Source: Unio delphinus
Lineage: Eukaryota > Mollusca > Bivalvia > Unionida > Unionidae
Assembly: GCA_029339505.1 (NCBI GenBank)
Contig: JAQISU010000346.1
Location: 302,501 to 366,500 of the forward strand
Direction: 5' to 3'
Length of the DNA stretch: 64,000 nucleotides
A program made the position numbers and the translations under genes. The number at the start of each line of letters is the position of its first letter. The stretch's first letter is position 1. Positions 24,500-32,639 of the stretch are shown here, piece after piece. The notes under the pieces are model-generated. The model saw nothing but the letters and a program-made list of their open reading frames with translations, was not told the origin of the DNA and did no database searches.

Positions 24500-24640
24500 T
24501 TTCAGTCATATCGCTACGATGTCTGCTGTGAGGCAGTTTATAGTGATGTCTAGCACTGGGGCATTATACCGCAGACATGTAGCATGATGTCCCACCCAGT
24601 TTCATTATCCTGACACCAGGCCGACCAGTCCTAACACTAA
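24500..24640 (+). mobile_element. Dispersed repeat (SINE tail family 2)
   Basis: This stretch (GAGGCAGTTTATAGTGATGT ... CATTATCCTGACACCAGG) recurs at about 54190-54290 with high similarity. There it is the 3' body of a tRNA-headed SINE lying on the minus strand. Only the body is present here, running directly into a tetranucleotide microsatellite. Confidence 0.75.
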
Positions 24641-24660
24641 CCTCTTAATGCGTACGGACG

Positions 24661-24668
24661 GATGGTTG

Positions 24669-24703
<35 letters not shown>

Positions 24704-24784
24704 GGATGGATGGATGGATGGATGGATGGATGGATGGACGGACGGACGGACGGACGGACGGACGGACGGACGGACGGACGGACG

Positions 24785-24883
<99 letters not shown>

Positions 24884-24884
24884 T
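24661..24884. repeat. Compound tetranucleotide microsatellite
   Basis: Successive blocks of (GATA)n, (GATG)n, (GACG)n, (GACA)n and (GATA)n. Each step changes one base of the unit. The 177-codon minus-strand reading frame across it is an artefact. Confidence 0.97.
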
Positions 24885-25155
24885 ACAGTATGTGAACCTT
24901 TCCGTCTGTCGTATGTGAGCTGCTGGTGGTCTGCATGTTGGATTTTATATTGTTTCGGTACACTATCCACCTGATTTTTCTTATTTCCTTCAAGACCAAT
25001 GAAATTGAATAATGTTGACAGCCTTGAACAAAGAACGATTTGTCTGATAATAAAGTATGGATGGCACAAACGGCGATGACTACATAACATTGAGATGGTA
25101 TACATTTTTTTTAAAACGTTGAATCTAATTTTAGTCAATTGTATTCACATTTTCA

Positions 25156-25160
25156 AAGAC
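25156..25160. repeat. Left target-site duplication AAGAC
   Basis: The five bases AAGAC precede the left inverted repeat and also follow the right one (40635-40639). Polintons usually make 6-bp duplications; here a sixth A is shared if one A of an A run has been lost at the left junction. Confidence 0.65.
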
Positions 25161-25380
25161 AGCAGCAGAGAGGGTGAGCCGGACAACATTTTTAAACAAG
25201 TTTTCAATGAAATCAGGCTTAAAACAATGAAATCAGGCAAAAAATAAAAAAAATCAATGAAATCAGGAAAAAAATAATAATGAAATCAGGCAAAAAATAA
25301 TAATGAAAAATCAATGAAATCAATGAAATAAAAAAAAATGACTAAGCCTCCATTCGATTTTCAACCGAATATTTGATCCA
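25161..25380 (+). repeat. Left terminal inverted repeat
   Basis: About 220 bp, nearly identical to the reverse complement of 40414-40634, differing mainly in an indel near 25255 and poly-A length. It is rich in direct copies of AATGAAATCAGGC and AATGAAATCA. Its inner end contains the last codons and the stop of the ATPase gene. Confidence 0.95.
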
Positions 25381-26033
25381 GTCCGATACGATATCGAGTC
25401 CTCGGGTTATGTAAGTTTATTGTTATAAATCCGTGTGGGGCAGACTGAGCATGACTAAAGAAATTTCGAAATTGATTGAAGTCCATATCAGAACACCATG
25501 TCTGCCAAATATTTCGTAGCGTATGTGTATCAACGCCGTTGAATACAGCAAGAATATTACAGTTATCTCTGATCACTTTTGGAATCTGAGTGTAGCGTTG
25601 AGTGACATATATCACATCAGTGTTTTTGTGCCTGCCTCGGGAAAATATTCTAGCTGGTTTTTTTTTGTTTATCTAGCATTACATCGTCGTATACAACTAA
25701 ATTGTTGATACTTCCATCGAGGTCTTCTACTGATGGTGCCTCGTCAATATCGGTTATAAATTCAATAACATCCTCGCCGGCAATCTCTGAAGCGTTTTCA
25801 TTAAAATCTTTTAGCACTTCATAGCATCGTTGATCATCTACGCTAGGAGCAATTAAATACAACTTATCCCACTTCATCCATCTCATTATTAAATTGAGCA
25901 ACAATTGCGTCTTGCCGGATCCAGATGGCCCGATTATAATTGCGCGGATAGAGTTTGGTAGCGCTGCATGATGCTTAACTGGTTCTCTTGTTTTAGTCGC
26001 TGAAAAATCAATTATATTCATATCTCTATACAT
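25361..26033 (-). CDS. Genome-packaging ATPase (FtsK/HerA, A32-like)
   Basis: This P-loop ATPase is expected to drive DNA into the capsid. The N-terminal part has Walker A GPSGSGKT (residues about 29-36 from the first Met), a basic/aromatic IMRWMKWDKLYLIAPS strand-helix and Walker B LVVYDDV. The C-terminal part has YVTQRYTQIPKVIRDNCN, the conserved segment of A32-type packaging ATPases. Reading continues in another frame after a run of nine T (25658-25666), so the gene is split into two frames as assembled. The start is either Met at 26033, inside a TTTATGTATA motif, or Met at 26021. Its stop codon lies inside the left inverted repeat. It diverges from the zinc-ribbon gene whose ATG is 5 bp away. 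Confidence 0.93.
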
Positions 26034-26040
26034 AAATTAT
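26021..26040. promoter_or_regulatory. Divergent start region with TTTATGTATA motif
   Basis: On the minus strand TTTATGTATA occupies 26036-26027, just upstream of the ATPase Met codon at 26021. The plus-strand ATG of the zinc-ribbon gene is at 26039. The same motif abuts three other start codons in the element, so it is a candidate promoter or initiator. With so little space, the divergent transcripts must overlap or lack long leaders. Confidence 0.55.
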
Positions 26041-26227
26041 GGATCTATATTGTGTGAAGTGTAAGGCGCGTACTGGCACAGATGACTTGACGACGATCAC
26101 AACAAAAAATAACCGATCAGCGCTTTCTGGTAAATGCGTACAGTGTAGTACAAAGAAATTTAGATTTGTTTCTAAACCCAAGGAACCTTTAAAAAAAAAC
26201 GAGGAGGTGATATCGCTGGCAAATTAG
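26039..26227 (+). CDS. Zinc-ribbon protein (DUF5679-like)
   Basis: The reading frame spans 62 residues with two CxxC knuckles (YCVKC near the N-terminus, KCVQC about residue 31) and the ending KKFRFV. This layout is seen in small zinc-ribbon domains of DNA-virus and Polinton proteins (the DUF5679 type). It binds zinc by inference; function unknown. The frame stops 25 bp into the phospholipase A2 frame, which follows in the -1 frame after a run of nine A that ends in an in-frame A AAA AAC heptamer. The two may therefore be one protein, either by ribosomal frameshift or because of an indel. Confidence 0.75.
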   Translation: MDLYCVKCKARTGTDDLTTITTKNNRSALSGKCVQCSTKKFRFVSKPKEPLKKNEEVISLAN

Positions 26228-26559
26228 CAAAATTCCCTGGAACCCCATGGGCAAAATACCCTGGAGAAAAACACCTTCCAGGATATAGCTACTGTGGCCC
26301 CGGAACACTATTAGATATCAGACTCAATAATCATAACCAACCCAAACCCGGTGAAGAACCGATAAACGCCATTGATAAGGCCTGTCATCTTCATGATGTT
26401 GCTTATAAAAGCAGCAATTTGCAACACAGGCATCTAGCAGATGTGAAATTAATTCATGCGTTGAATGTTATTCCTGATAAATCCTTCAAAGAAAAATTGG
26501 CTTCATTTTTGATAAAATCGGCTATGAAAAGCAAATTGATGTTAGGTGCTGGTAATTAA
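26203..26559 (+). CDS. Parvovirus-type phospholipase A2 domain protein
   Basis: This open stretch of about 118 codons has the hallmark of the virion PLA2 family: a calcium-loop YCGPGT and the catalytic DKACHLHDVAY (HD dyad). In parvoviruses this enzyme helps particles leave endosomes; the same domain type has been reported in Polintons and adintoviruses. It has no ATG of its own at the N-terminus and probably continues from the zinc-ribbon frame by a -1 shift at the A9 run (26191-26199). It ends seven bases before the integrase ATG. The PGTPWAKYPG segment precedes the enzyme core. Confidence 0.82.
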   Translation, partial: GGDIAGKLAKFPGTPWAKYPGEKHLPGYSYCGPGTLLDIRLNNHNQPKPGEEPINAIDKACHLHDVAYKSSNLQHRHLADVKLIHALNVIPDKSFKEKLASFLIKSAMKSKLMLGAGN

Positions 26560-26566
26560 TAACAAC

Positions 26567-27487
26567 ATGGAATCTATTTATTATTCCCCAAGAGGATACT
26601 GGAGGGGTAAATCAGCAATCCATAAACTCGCTAGCGCTGCAAAAGTGAAAAAAACCACTGCGGCTCATTGGTTATCCAAACAGGCACTATGGCAAATTTA
26701 CCTACCACCGCCTAAACAAATTAATGTCTCGCATTTTGATGTAACCGGACCCAATGAAGTTCATCAGGCTGATCTATTATTTCTGCCACATGACCACGGT
26801 TACAAATACGCATTAACCGTAGTTGATATTGCAAGTCGATACAAAGAAGCAGAACCGTTGAAAACAAAATCGGCCACTGAAGTAGCTTCAGCATTTGAAA
26901 AGATTTATCGACGAGGTCCTCTGCACTGGACAAATCTATTACAAATTGATCCTGGCAAGGAATTTCAGGGTGCTGTTTTAACAACGATGAAATATCACAA
27001 TGTCACTATCAGACGGGGGCATACTGCACTGCATCGTGATCAGGCAATTGTAGAACGGTTTAATAAAACCCTTGCTGAGCGGTTATTTGGATATCAATAC
27101 GCAAAAGAATTCATCCAAGAAAAAAGATCCCGTGAATGGATTAAAAGGTTACCAGCTGTGATTACTGCACTGAATAACGAGATTACTAGAACAATCAACA
27201 TGAAACCTATCAATGCGGTTAAAAAGAAGTCAATACCTGAAAAACCACAAAAAGATTTCAAAGAACCAATTCTTGGTAGTAATGTCATTGTGAGGTATTT
27301 ATATGAACCAGGAGAGCTTGAGGGTGGCAGAAAAAGAGCTACTGATCCTATTTGGAGTGTTACTGCACACAAGATATCTAGTATAACACGATCTACGGGT
27401 AGACCTCCAGTCTATAAACTGGATTCAACTGCCCCTCAGCGGGTTTTTACTAGACAACAATTACAAATAATACCCGAGGATACTTAA
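26567..27487 (+). CDS. Retroviral-type integrase (rve)
   Basis: This enzyme inserts the element's ends into target DNA. The ATG at 26567 gives 306 residues; an upstream in-frame GTG at 26546 is an unlikely start. The core has the catalytic triad in HQADLLFLP, LQIDPGKEF and VERFNKTL, with exactly 35 residues between the second Asp and the Glu (D,D35E). The N-terminal region (YYSPRGYWRGKSAIHKLA) replaces the retroviral HHCC finger. The C-terminal part is SH3-like (VIVRYLYEPGELEGG ... VYKLDSTAPQ), with no obvious chromodomain. The frame is fully open. It lies downstream of the PLA2 frame on the same strand and converges on the polymerase-helicase gene. Confidence 0.96.
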   Translation: MESIYYSPRGYWRGKSAIHKLASAAKVKKTTAAHWLSKQALWQIYLPPPKQINVSHFDVTGPNEVHQADLLFLPHDHGYKYALTVVDIASRYKEAEPLKTKSATEVASAFEKIYRRGPLHWTNLLQIDPGKEFQGAVLTTMKYHNVTIRRGHTALHRDQAIVERFNKTLAERLFGYQYAKEFIQEKRSREWIKRLPAVITALNNEITRTINMKPINAVKKKSIPEKPQKDFKEPILGSNVIVRYLYEPGELEGGRKRATDPIWSVTAHKISSITRSTGRPPVYKLDSTAPQRVFTRQQLQIIPEDT

Positions 27488-27705
27488 TTGCCACCCCATG
27501 GTCTTAACTAGCACCGTTGCGTCTATTGCACTCAAGACAAGTCAACATCACATTATTTCTGACATGACCGAGATTGTTATTTTTTCTGTCAACGGTGAAT
27601 TGGCGAGGATCCTTATCCGAATACTGCCAACGCATTATACAATTGCAACTTGCGCAGTGATTATTCTGTTGTTTCTTCAAAGTGATTATTAATTCAGCAT
27701 CAATG
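27488..27705. other. Convergent intergenic gap
   Basis: About 218 bp between the stop codons of the integrase (+) and the polymerase-helicase (-). It may hold both polyadenylation signals, but no unambiguous AATAAA was seen. A short plus-strand reading frame here has no motif. Confidence 0.5.
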
Positions 27706-30700
27706 TCAAATTCTCGTTGTTTTTTTTTTGTCTTGTTGTTTGTAACCGGAGAGTTTCTTATCGATCATTTTAATATCAATATCATCTATTGTGGTGTCAT
27801 TATCATCGAAAACAATTCTTCGAAGTTGATTTATTTTTCGTACTCTGGATACTGAAAGATAGACTAAATTCGACCATTCTATGCGATTATCTACTATCCA
27901 AACAATTGTATCTGATATAGTTAATCCCTGTGAAGTGTGTATTGTTGCTGCGTATCCTAGCGTCCATGGGGATTTATTAGCACGCAATGCATCTTCAAAG
28001 ACATTGATATCAACCAGCACAATATCATTTAATACTAAATTCTGTTTTTCACTTTGTCCTGGAATATCAACTTCAATGTTCTGTTTTCGTGTATCCGATG
28101 GCCTATAACAAAGAGGCACTGGAAGTGTTGCAAATTTTTGTTTATGCAATTCAAATAATTTCATCTGAAGTGTGTCCCTGACTATTTTTCTACTTGCAAT
28201 GATCAAATCGTGTGGTCTCCACATTTCCCAGAAATCATTCATTGGAGTTTCCGAAATTATTTCACGGGCTATTTCACACTGGATTCTATCCGGTTGTAAT
28301 CTAATTAGTTTCTTAAATTCTTTTGATTTTTCATCAAGTGATCTATGATCGGTATCAATTTCTTCATAATAGTCTACAAAACCCTTTAGCCATTCATGTG
28401 GGGATGCACCGACAAATGGTGGTGGTTGGCCGTGATCACCGCACATGACGACTTTTGTATTTTTTAATAACAACCACTCAAGAAATATTTTTAATACATC
28501 TTCTGACACTGTGTCTATTTCATCCCAAATGATAATTTCAGGAATAAATTTCTCTCCCATACGCTCAGGAGTCCATTTATCTCCCTTCCATCGGAAAAAG
28601 CTGTGATAGGTACAGGCATTTACCCCTCTCTGTATCATTTCTCTTGCAAGTCTGTGAGTCGGTGTTAGTACAATCATGTTTGGATTTTTCCCACGAAATA
28701 ACTCAATTGCCCGAGTTGTTTTTCCTGACCCACCACAGCCGTTTAAATAAACTGTTTTATACCGGCATATTGGATCAGAAATCGGTGGTGCATTAGAAAA
28801 TTCTGAACACTGATTGCTTTCTAAATAATTATTTTCAATTGTAACATCTGCTGATTGAATATAATCATGAATCATTTCTTTCTTAATTCTCCATGACCCC
28901 CAATTCTCGTTGCCAGTAGCCTTAAAATCAGCCATTTTGCTATTTATGTAAAATGAATCAGTGGCAACTTTAACTGCGGTGGTAGGAAATTTATTAATCA
29001 TTGAAAACAGATTAATAGAAGCATAACCAAGCATAGAAGCTCTCAAATGTGTGTACTGCGGATTGTATTCATCATTGTAAGTAACAATTGTACCCAATTT
29101 GGTTCCATCGGACATAAATGCGTCTTTACGATTGACATATAGGCCCCTATTCGTTAAATCCGCGATTACAAAATCGTATTCAGCATTGTCTATAATCAAT
29201 CGTGAAGAATATCTCGTATTGTCGTATGTGCCACCTTGGGTAAATTTACCGATCATTCTTCTACTGAGATTTTTTGCTTCATTGTTTCTGATTTCAAATA
29301 ACTGTTTGGACCAATCCATGATTTGTTGTTCATTAAAATCAGCAAACAGTTTTCGCTCTTCGCTAATTATTTTTTCTAGATCAGGTTGTGGTAACCAGAC
29401 TGATTTCTGTGCTCGATAGGATATAATTGCTTCACTGACAATTAATGATTTTAACATCTTACAATCAAGCATATACCGTAATAACACTATTGGCATCCAG
29501 TGTTTTTCAGACATGTGTTTACCAATCCAAAGATAACTACACGGATGAAGTCCTTCAGCCATTTCAAATGATACTACACAAGCGAATCCGGTTAAATCGA
29601 AATCAGGCAGTGGTCCATTAATAGCAACACGGGTCATTTCGTGTGTGGGGTGTCCAAATCGTTTGAAATATTTCTCGCATTCTCCATACCCAAGAAAACT
29701 TCCTGGATAACATGCAATCATATCAACTGAAATAACGGTATCAGGGTCGTATTTTGTATTCCATAATCCTCCATGGCTGTATTCAAGACAGGATAATTTG
29801 ACATCTGATAAAAACTCACTTCGTGTTGGTTTCCACGCGTTTTTCTTTCTAGCAAAATGTGCTGCAATTGATGGTACTGTAAAACAGTTTGCTAATAATT
29901 GATCGTTGTCTTCCCCGTCCCCAGAAAACTCACTAGCTAGTTGTTTCATTTGATTATGCAGTTCTTCAGTACGGTACAATTCTCCGTTGGGCCTTACAAA
30001 CTGATCAAATCTACATTCCTCGTCTGAAGTACTATGAAATAGCCACATTGACACGGGATCGTTTTTACTCAAATGGTAAATAGCATCAAATAATTTCTGC
30101 TCTGAAAAAAAACTCTTCGGTTTGGGGGATATATTTTACGGTTCTATCCCGTGGGAATATTGTTACTGCAGATGACCACGCGTGTTCGTTATGATCAATA
30201 ATTTCAATTGGGTTTCCTTTTTTTGATTGATATTTCGGTTCTTTTAATACTTCACCGGTGATTGTCCTTACTGATATTGGAAATCTCAATGATGTTTCTA
30301 ATTTAATTATATCCTGAATTGTTGCCCCCATGCTCTTTTACCGTTAATTTCCACTCGGTAATTTTTTTTCGTCTTAGATCAGTTAGTTTATTTCCCCGGG
30401 ACGCATTTGTGAAGTGTTCTATTATTCGTTCTGCTACACAATTGAGCCCTGTCGAATATTTCATAGGTGCTAGTTTTGCAATATCAGGTTTTTCATTGAG
30501 CGGATATAGCCCGTAAACAACTGCTGTGACAGGATAAGATCTTTCGTAGTAGGGTTTATCAATTCCAGTCAAAATTCCTGGTTTTGAATCCTGATTCACG
30601 GTGATAGTTTTTTTGCCCTTCAAGATAGGTTCAAAGTTATCCCTAATAATCCATTTTCCATCCTCACGGATAAGGAATTTTATTCGGAAAAAATGACTTT

Positions 30701-31317
30701 TTTCCCCAAGACGTGAAATTATCACTGCTGCTTTTTCATCATTCATGGTAGCGTCAACAACACCATCAATTCGAAATGTTGACCAACAATAAGATGCTCC
30801 ATCACGCTTGAATTCATTAAAACAGTCTCTGATGGCTTTATCAAGAATTTTATTCTTGGGTGTATTAGAAACTATATCAAGATTGAATTGAGCATCTTTC
30901 CATGGTAATTTCTTGTTACGTTTTTTAGGTCTATCGCGATTAAATCTAGGATTAATTTTCAATAATCTCTTAAACTCTCTCATGTTTCTGTCTACTACAC
31001 GTTTTTTGGGTCTATCGCGATTAAATCTAGGATTGATTTTCAATAATCTCTTAAACTCTTTCATGTTTCCGTCTCTTGGACGTTTGTTTCCGTCTCTTGG
31101 ACGTTTGTTTCCGTCTCTTGGACGTTTTTTTGGGTCTATCGCGATTAAATCTAGGATTAATTTTCAATAATCTCTTAAACTCCTTCATGTTTCCGTCTAT
31201 TGGACGTTTTTTGGGTTTATCGATATTAAATTTAGGATTAATTTTCAATAATCTCTTAAACTCCTTATCAGCATTGAATTTAGCATTTTTCGAATTCAAT
31301 CTCTTGAACTCCCTCAT
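27706..31317 (-). CDS. Family B DNA polymerase fused to SF1 helicase
   Basis: This replication protein of about 1,200 residues is spread over four frames. The N-terminus (31317-30900) has four copies of a 28-residue basic repeat (KEFKRLLKINPRFN). A middle region follows (30900-30072). The long open part, 27706-30072, holds polymerase palm motifs: motif A VDMIACYP, a motif B-like GKFTQGG, then THLRASMLGYASINL and motif C VATDS. After them comes a full SF1 helicase: Walker A GCGGSGKT, Walker B IIIWDE, motif III GDHGQPPP, then TIHTSQGLT and YLSVSRVR. Frame changes fall at T7 (31125-31131), C5 (30325-30329) and A8 (30105-30112). The first Asp of the usual motif C (DTD) is Ala. It presumably performs protein-primed replication with built-in unwinding. 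Confidence 0.9.
30917..31275 (-). repeat. 84-bp tandem repeats in polymerase N-terminus
   Basis: Four near-identical copies of about 84 bp encode a 28-residue basic unit. Between two copies a 21-bp subrepeat coding RPRDGNK occurs three times (31075-31125). The high DNA identity implies recent amplification. Confidence 0.9.
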
Positions 31318-31349
31318 GCTATAATTAAAACAAGCATTTAAATGAAAGA

Positions 31350-31359
31350 TTTATGTATA
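31350..31359 (+). promoter_or_regulatory. TTTATGTATA start-site motif
   Basis: The motif immediately precedes the ATG at 31360. Same motif as at 26027-26036, 31723-31733 and 36541-36551. Confidence 0.5.
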
Positions 31360-31722
31360 ATGAATCACTGCAAATGGCTTATGATTGGATCAGTAATCCC
31401 GTGTAACAAATCATGCAGAAATGAGTTCTGTGGGTATCATATGCAAAGCTTTCGTCGTGGAAGCCTTGGTCCGTTACCCTGTATTCGATGTGGGGTTGGG
31501 GTCAGGGGAAAATCACGATTATGTCTGAATTGCGGTGGTAAGCGATACAGGGAATTGAAGCGTTATTATGATAAAAGAATAAAAAATGGACAATCAATCA
31601 GAAATTTTGACCCTGAAAAAGTCTCTGACCCTGACAACGTCCTTGACAAAATCATAAGAACCCCTCAAGACTACATTGAAAGATTCATTATTGAACCAAA
31701 CAATGAATTAGACAAACAATAG
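31360..31722 (+). CDS. Zinc-finger protein of unknown function
   Basis: The reading frame opens at an ATG at 31342, but the ATG at 31360 directly follows the TTTATGTATA motif (31350-31359) and is the better start, giving 120 residues. There are two cysteine clusters: NHCKW...PCNKSCRNEFCGYH near the start, then PCIRCGVGV...LCLNCGG, a CxxC-x9-CxxC ribbon. A basic helix (YRELKRYYDKRIKNG) follows, with an Asp-rich tail. It is likely a nucleic-acid-binding regulator by inference only. It diverges from the polymerase gene and lies 14 bp before the HNH gene. Confidence 0.7.
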   Translation: MNHCKWLMIGSVIPCNKSCRNEFCGYHMQSFRRGSLGPLPCIRCGVGVRGKSRLCLNCGGKRYRELKRYYDKRIKNGQSIRNFDPEKVSDPDNVLDKIIRTPQDYIERFIIEPNNELDKQ

Positions 31723-31733
31723 TATTATGTATA
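31723..31733 (+). promoter_or_regulatory. TATTATGTATA start-site motif
   Basis: The motif lies three bases before the HNH gene's ATG at 31737. It is identical over 11 bases to the motif directly before the pX-like gene (36541-36551). Confidence 0.5.
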
Positions 31734-31736
31734 CGA

Positions 31737-32063
31737 ATGAACCAAGAATTCAGACAGCATCCCTTGATTACAAATTATGAAGCATCCAGTGATGGTGTTG
31801 TAAGACACTGTAGACTAAAGAAACCAGTTGGTGCTGACAATGGTATGGGGTATTTGGTGTTTAATGTTAATGGAAAGAAGATATTTCGCAATCATCGTTT
31901 CGTGTATGAATGTTTTTATGGATTGATCGAAGATGATTTTGTTATCGATCACAAGGATTCTAATCGAAAGAATAATTCTTTATTAAATCTGCGAGCTATC
32001 AAACAAAGTGAGAATACCAAACGAGGAAAGACTGGGAAATACTCGAAAAAGCGAGACCTGTGA
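31737..32063 (+). CDS. NUMOD4/HNH endonuclease
   Basis: The open frame of 108 residues has a NUMOD4-like N-terminus (YEASSDGVVRH). An HNH nuclease core follows: NHRFVYECFYG, then IDHKDSNRKNNSLLNLRAI, whose His, Asn and His residues form the metal finger. HNH enzymes of this type are typical of phage and large-virus homing endonucleases. The frame ends at 32063, but a helix-turn-helix-like NUMOD1 stretch (MNEASKFFDICRPSVRYV, about 32108-32160) follows in another frame after an A5 run (32046-32050). A second break near an A6 run precedes 32220. The nuclease core itself is intact. Confidence 0.85.
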   Translation: MNQEFRQHPLITNYEASSDGVVRHCRLKKPVGADNGMGYLVFNVNGKKIFRNHRFVYECFYGLIEDDFVIDHKDSNRKNNSLLNLRAIKQSENTKRGKTGKYSKKRDL

Positions 32064-32218
32064 AATCTTTGAATACAACAACTAACGAAGAAAAAATATT
32101 TTCATCTATGAATGAAGCCAGTAAATTTTTCGATATTTGTAGACCCTCAGTACGATATGTTGCAGAGGGGATAACCAAGACGGCGGTTTAAAAAAGAACG
32201 GACAAAAGTTCAATTTAG
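32064..32218 (+). pseudogene. NUMOD1-like C-terminal part of HNH gene, out of frame
   Basis: The stretch from about 32070 reads EEKIFSSMNEASKFF..., a NUMOD1-type DNA-binding module of homing endonucleases, in a frame different from the HNH core. A further frame change before 32200 leads to KKNGQKFNL just ahead of the next ATG. Confidence 0.7.
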
Positions 32219-32220
32219 TT

Positions 32221-32619
32221 ATGTCTAATGCGTCATATTTTTCAATTAGAGATATGTCATGTTATAGAATAATGAATTCTGAAAACATGAATAGCATCAT
32301 AGTTGAAAAAGCAAAATTGAAAAATCAGGATATCAAACTATCAGATGGGTTAAATCCTGATCAAATTGTGTCTGATTTCCAGGATATAGAATACGGAGTT
32401 AACAACAATAAATATATGCTACCAAAGATATATGCACTCATCAAAAGAATTCAGAATTCTATTAGAGACTCCCTTTCATTTTCCAGTGACATCAGTGTGT
32501 TCGTTCCGTTGTATACTATCGTAGAGGGGATACGAAAAGAATTGTGTAACGAATACGAATTGAAAAAAGAAGTCAACTCTAAAATTAGAAACCTACGAGC
32601 ATTAATTCAAGAAAATTGA
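32221..32619 (+). CDS. Hypothetical protein, 132 residues
   Basis: An intact frame from ATG 32221, almost touching the end of the HNH region. No signal peptide or clear membrane segment; mixed alpha-helical composition with a lysine-rich C-terminus (ELKKEVNSKIRNLRALIQEN). No family recognised. It lies between the endonuclease and the noncoding repeat block, so it may be an accessory or regulatory gene. Confidence 0.6.
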   Translation: MSNASYFSIRDMSCYRIMNSENMNSIIVEKAKLKNQDIKLSDGLNPDQIVSDFQDIEYGVNNNKYMLPKIYALIKRIQNSIRDSLSFSSDISVFVPLYTIVEGIRKELCNEYELKKEVNSKIRNLRALIQEN

Positions 32620-32639
32620 TTGCCCGACCCTTATCATTT

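Noticed and set aside
24605..25138. 177-codon minus-strand frame
   Set aside because: It is mainly tetranucleotide microsatellite ([16 protein letters not shown] repeats).
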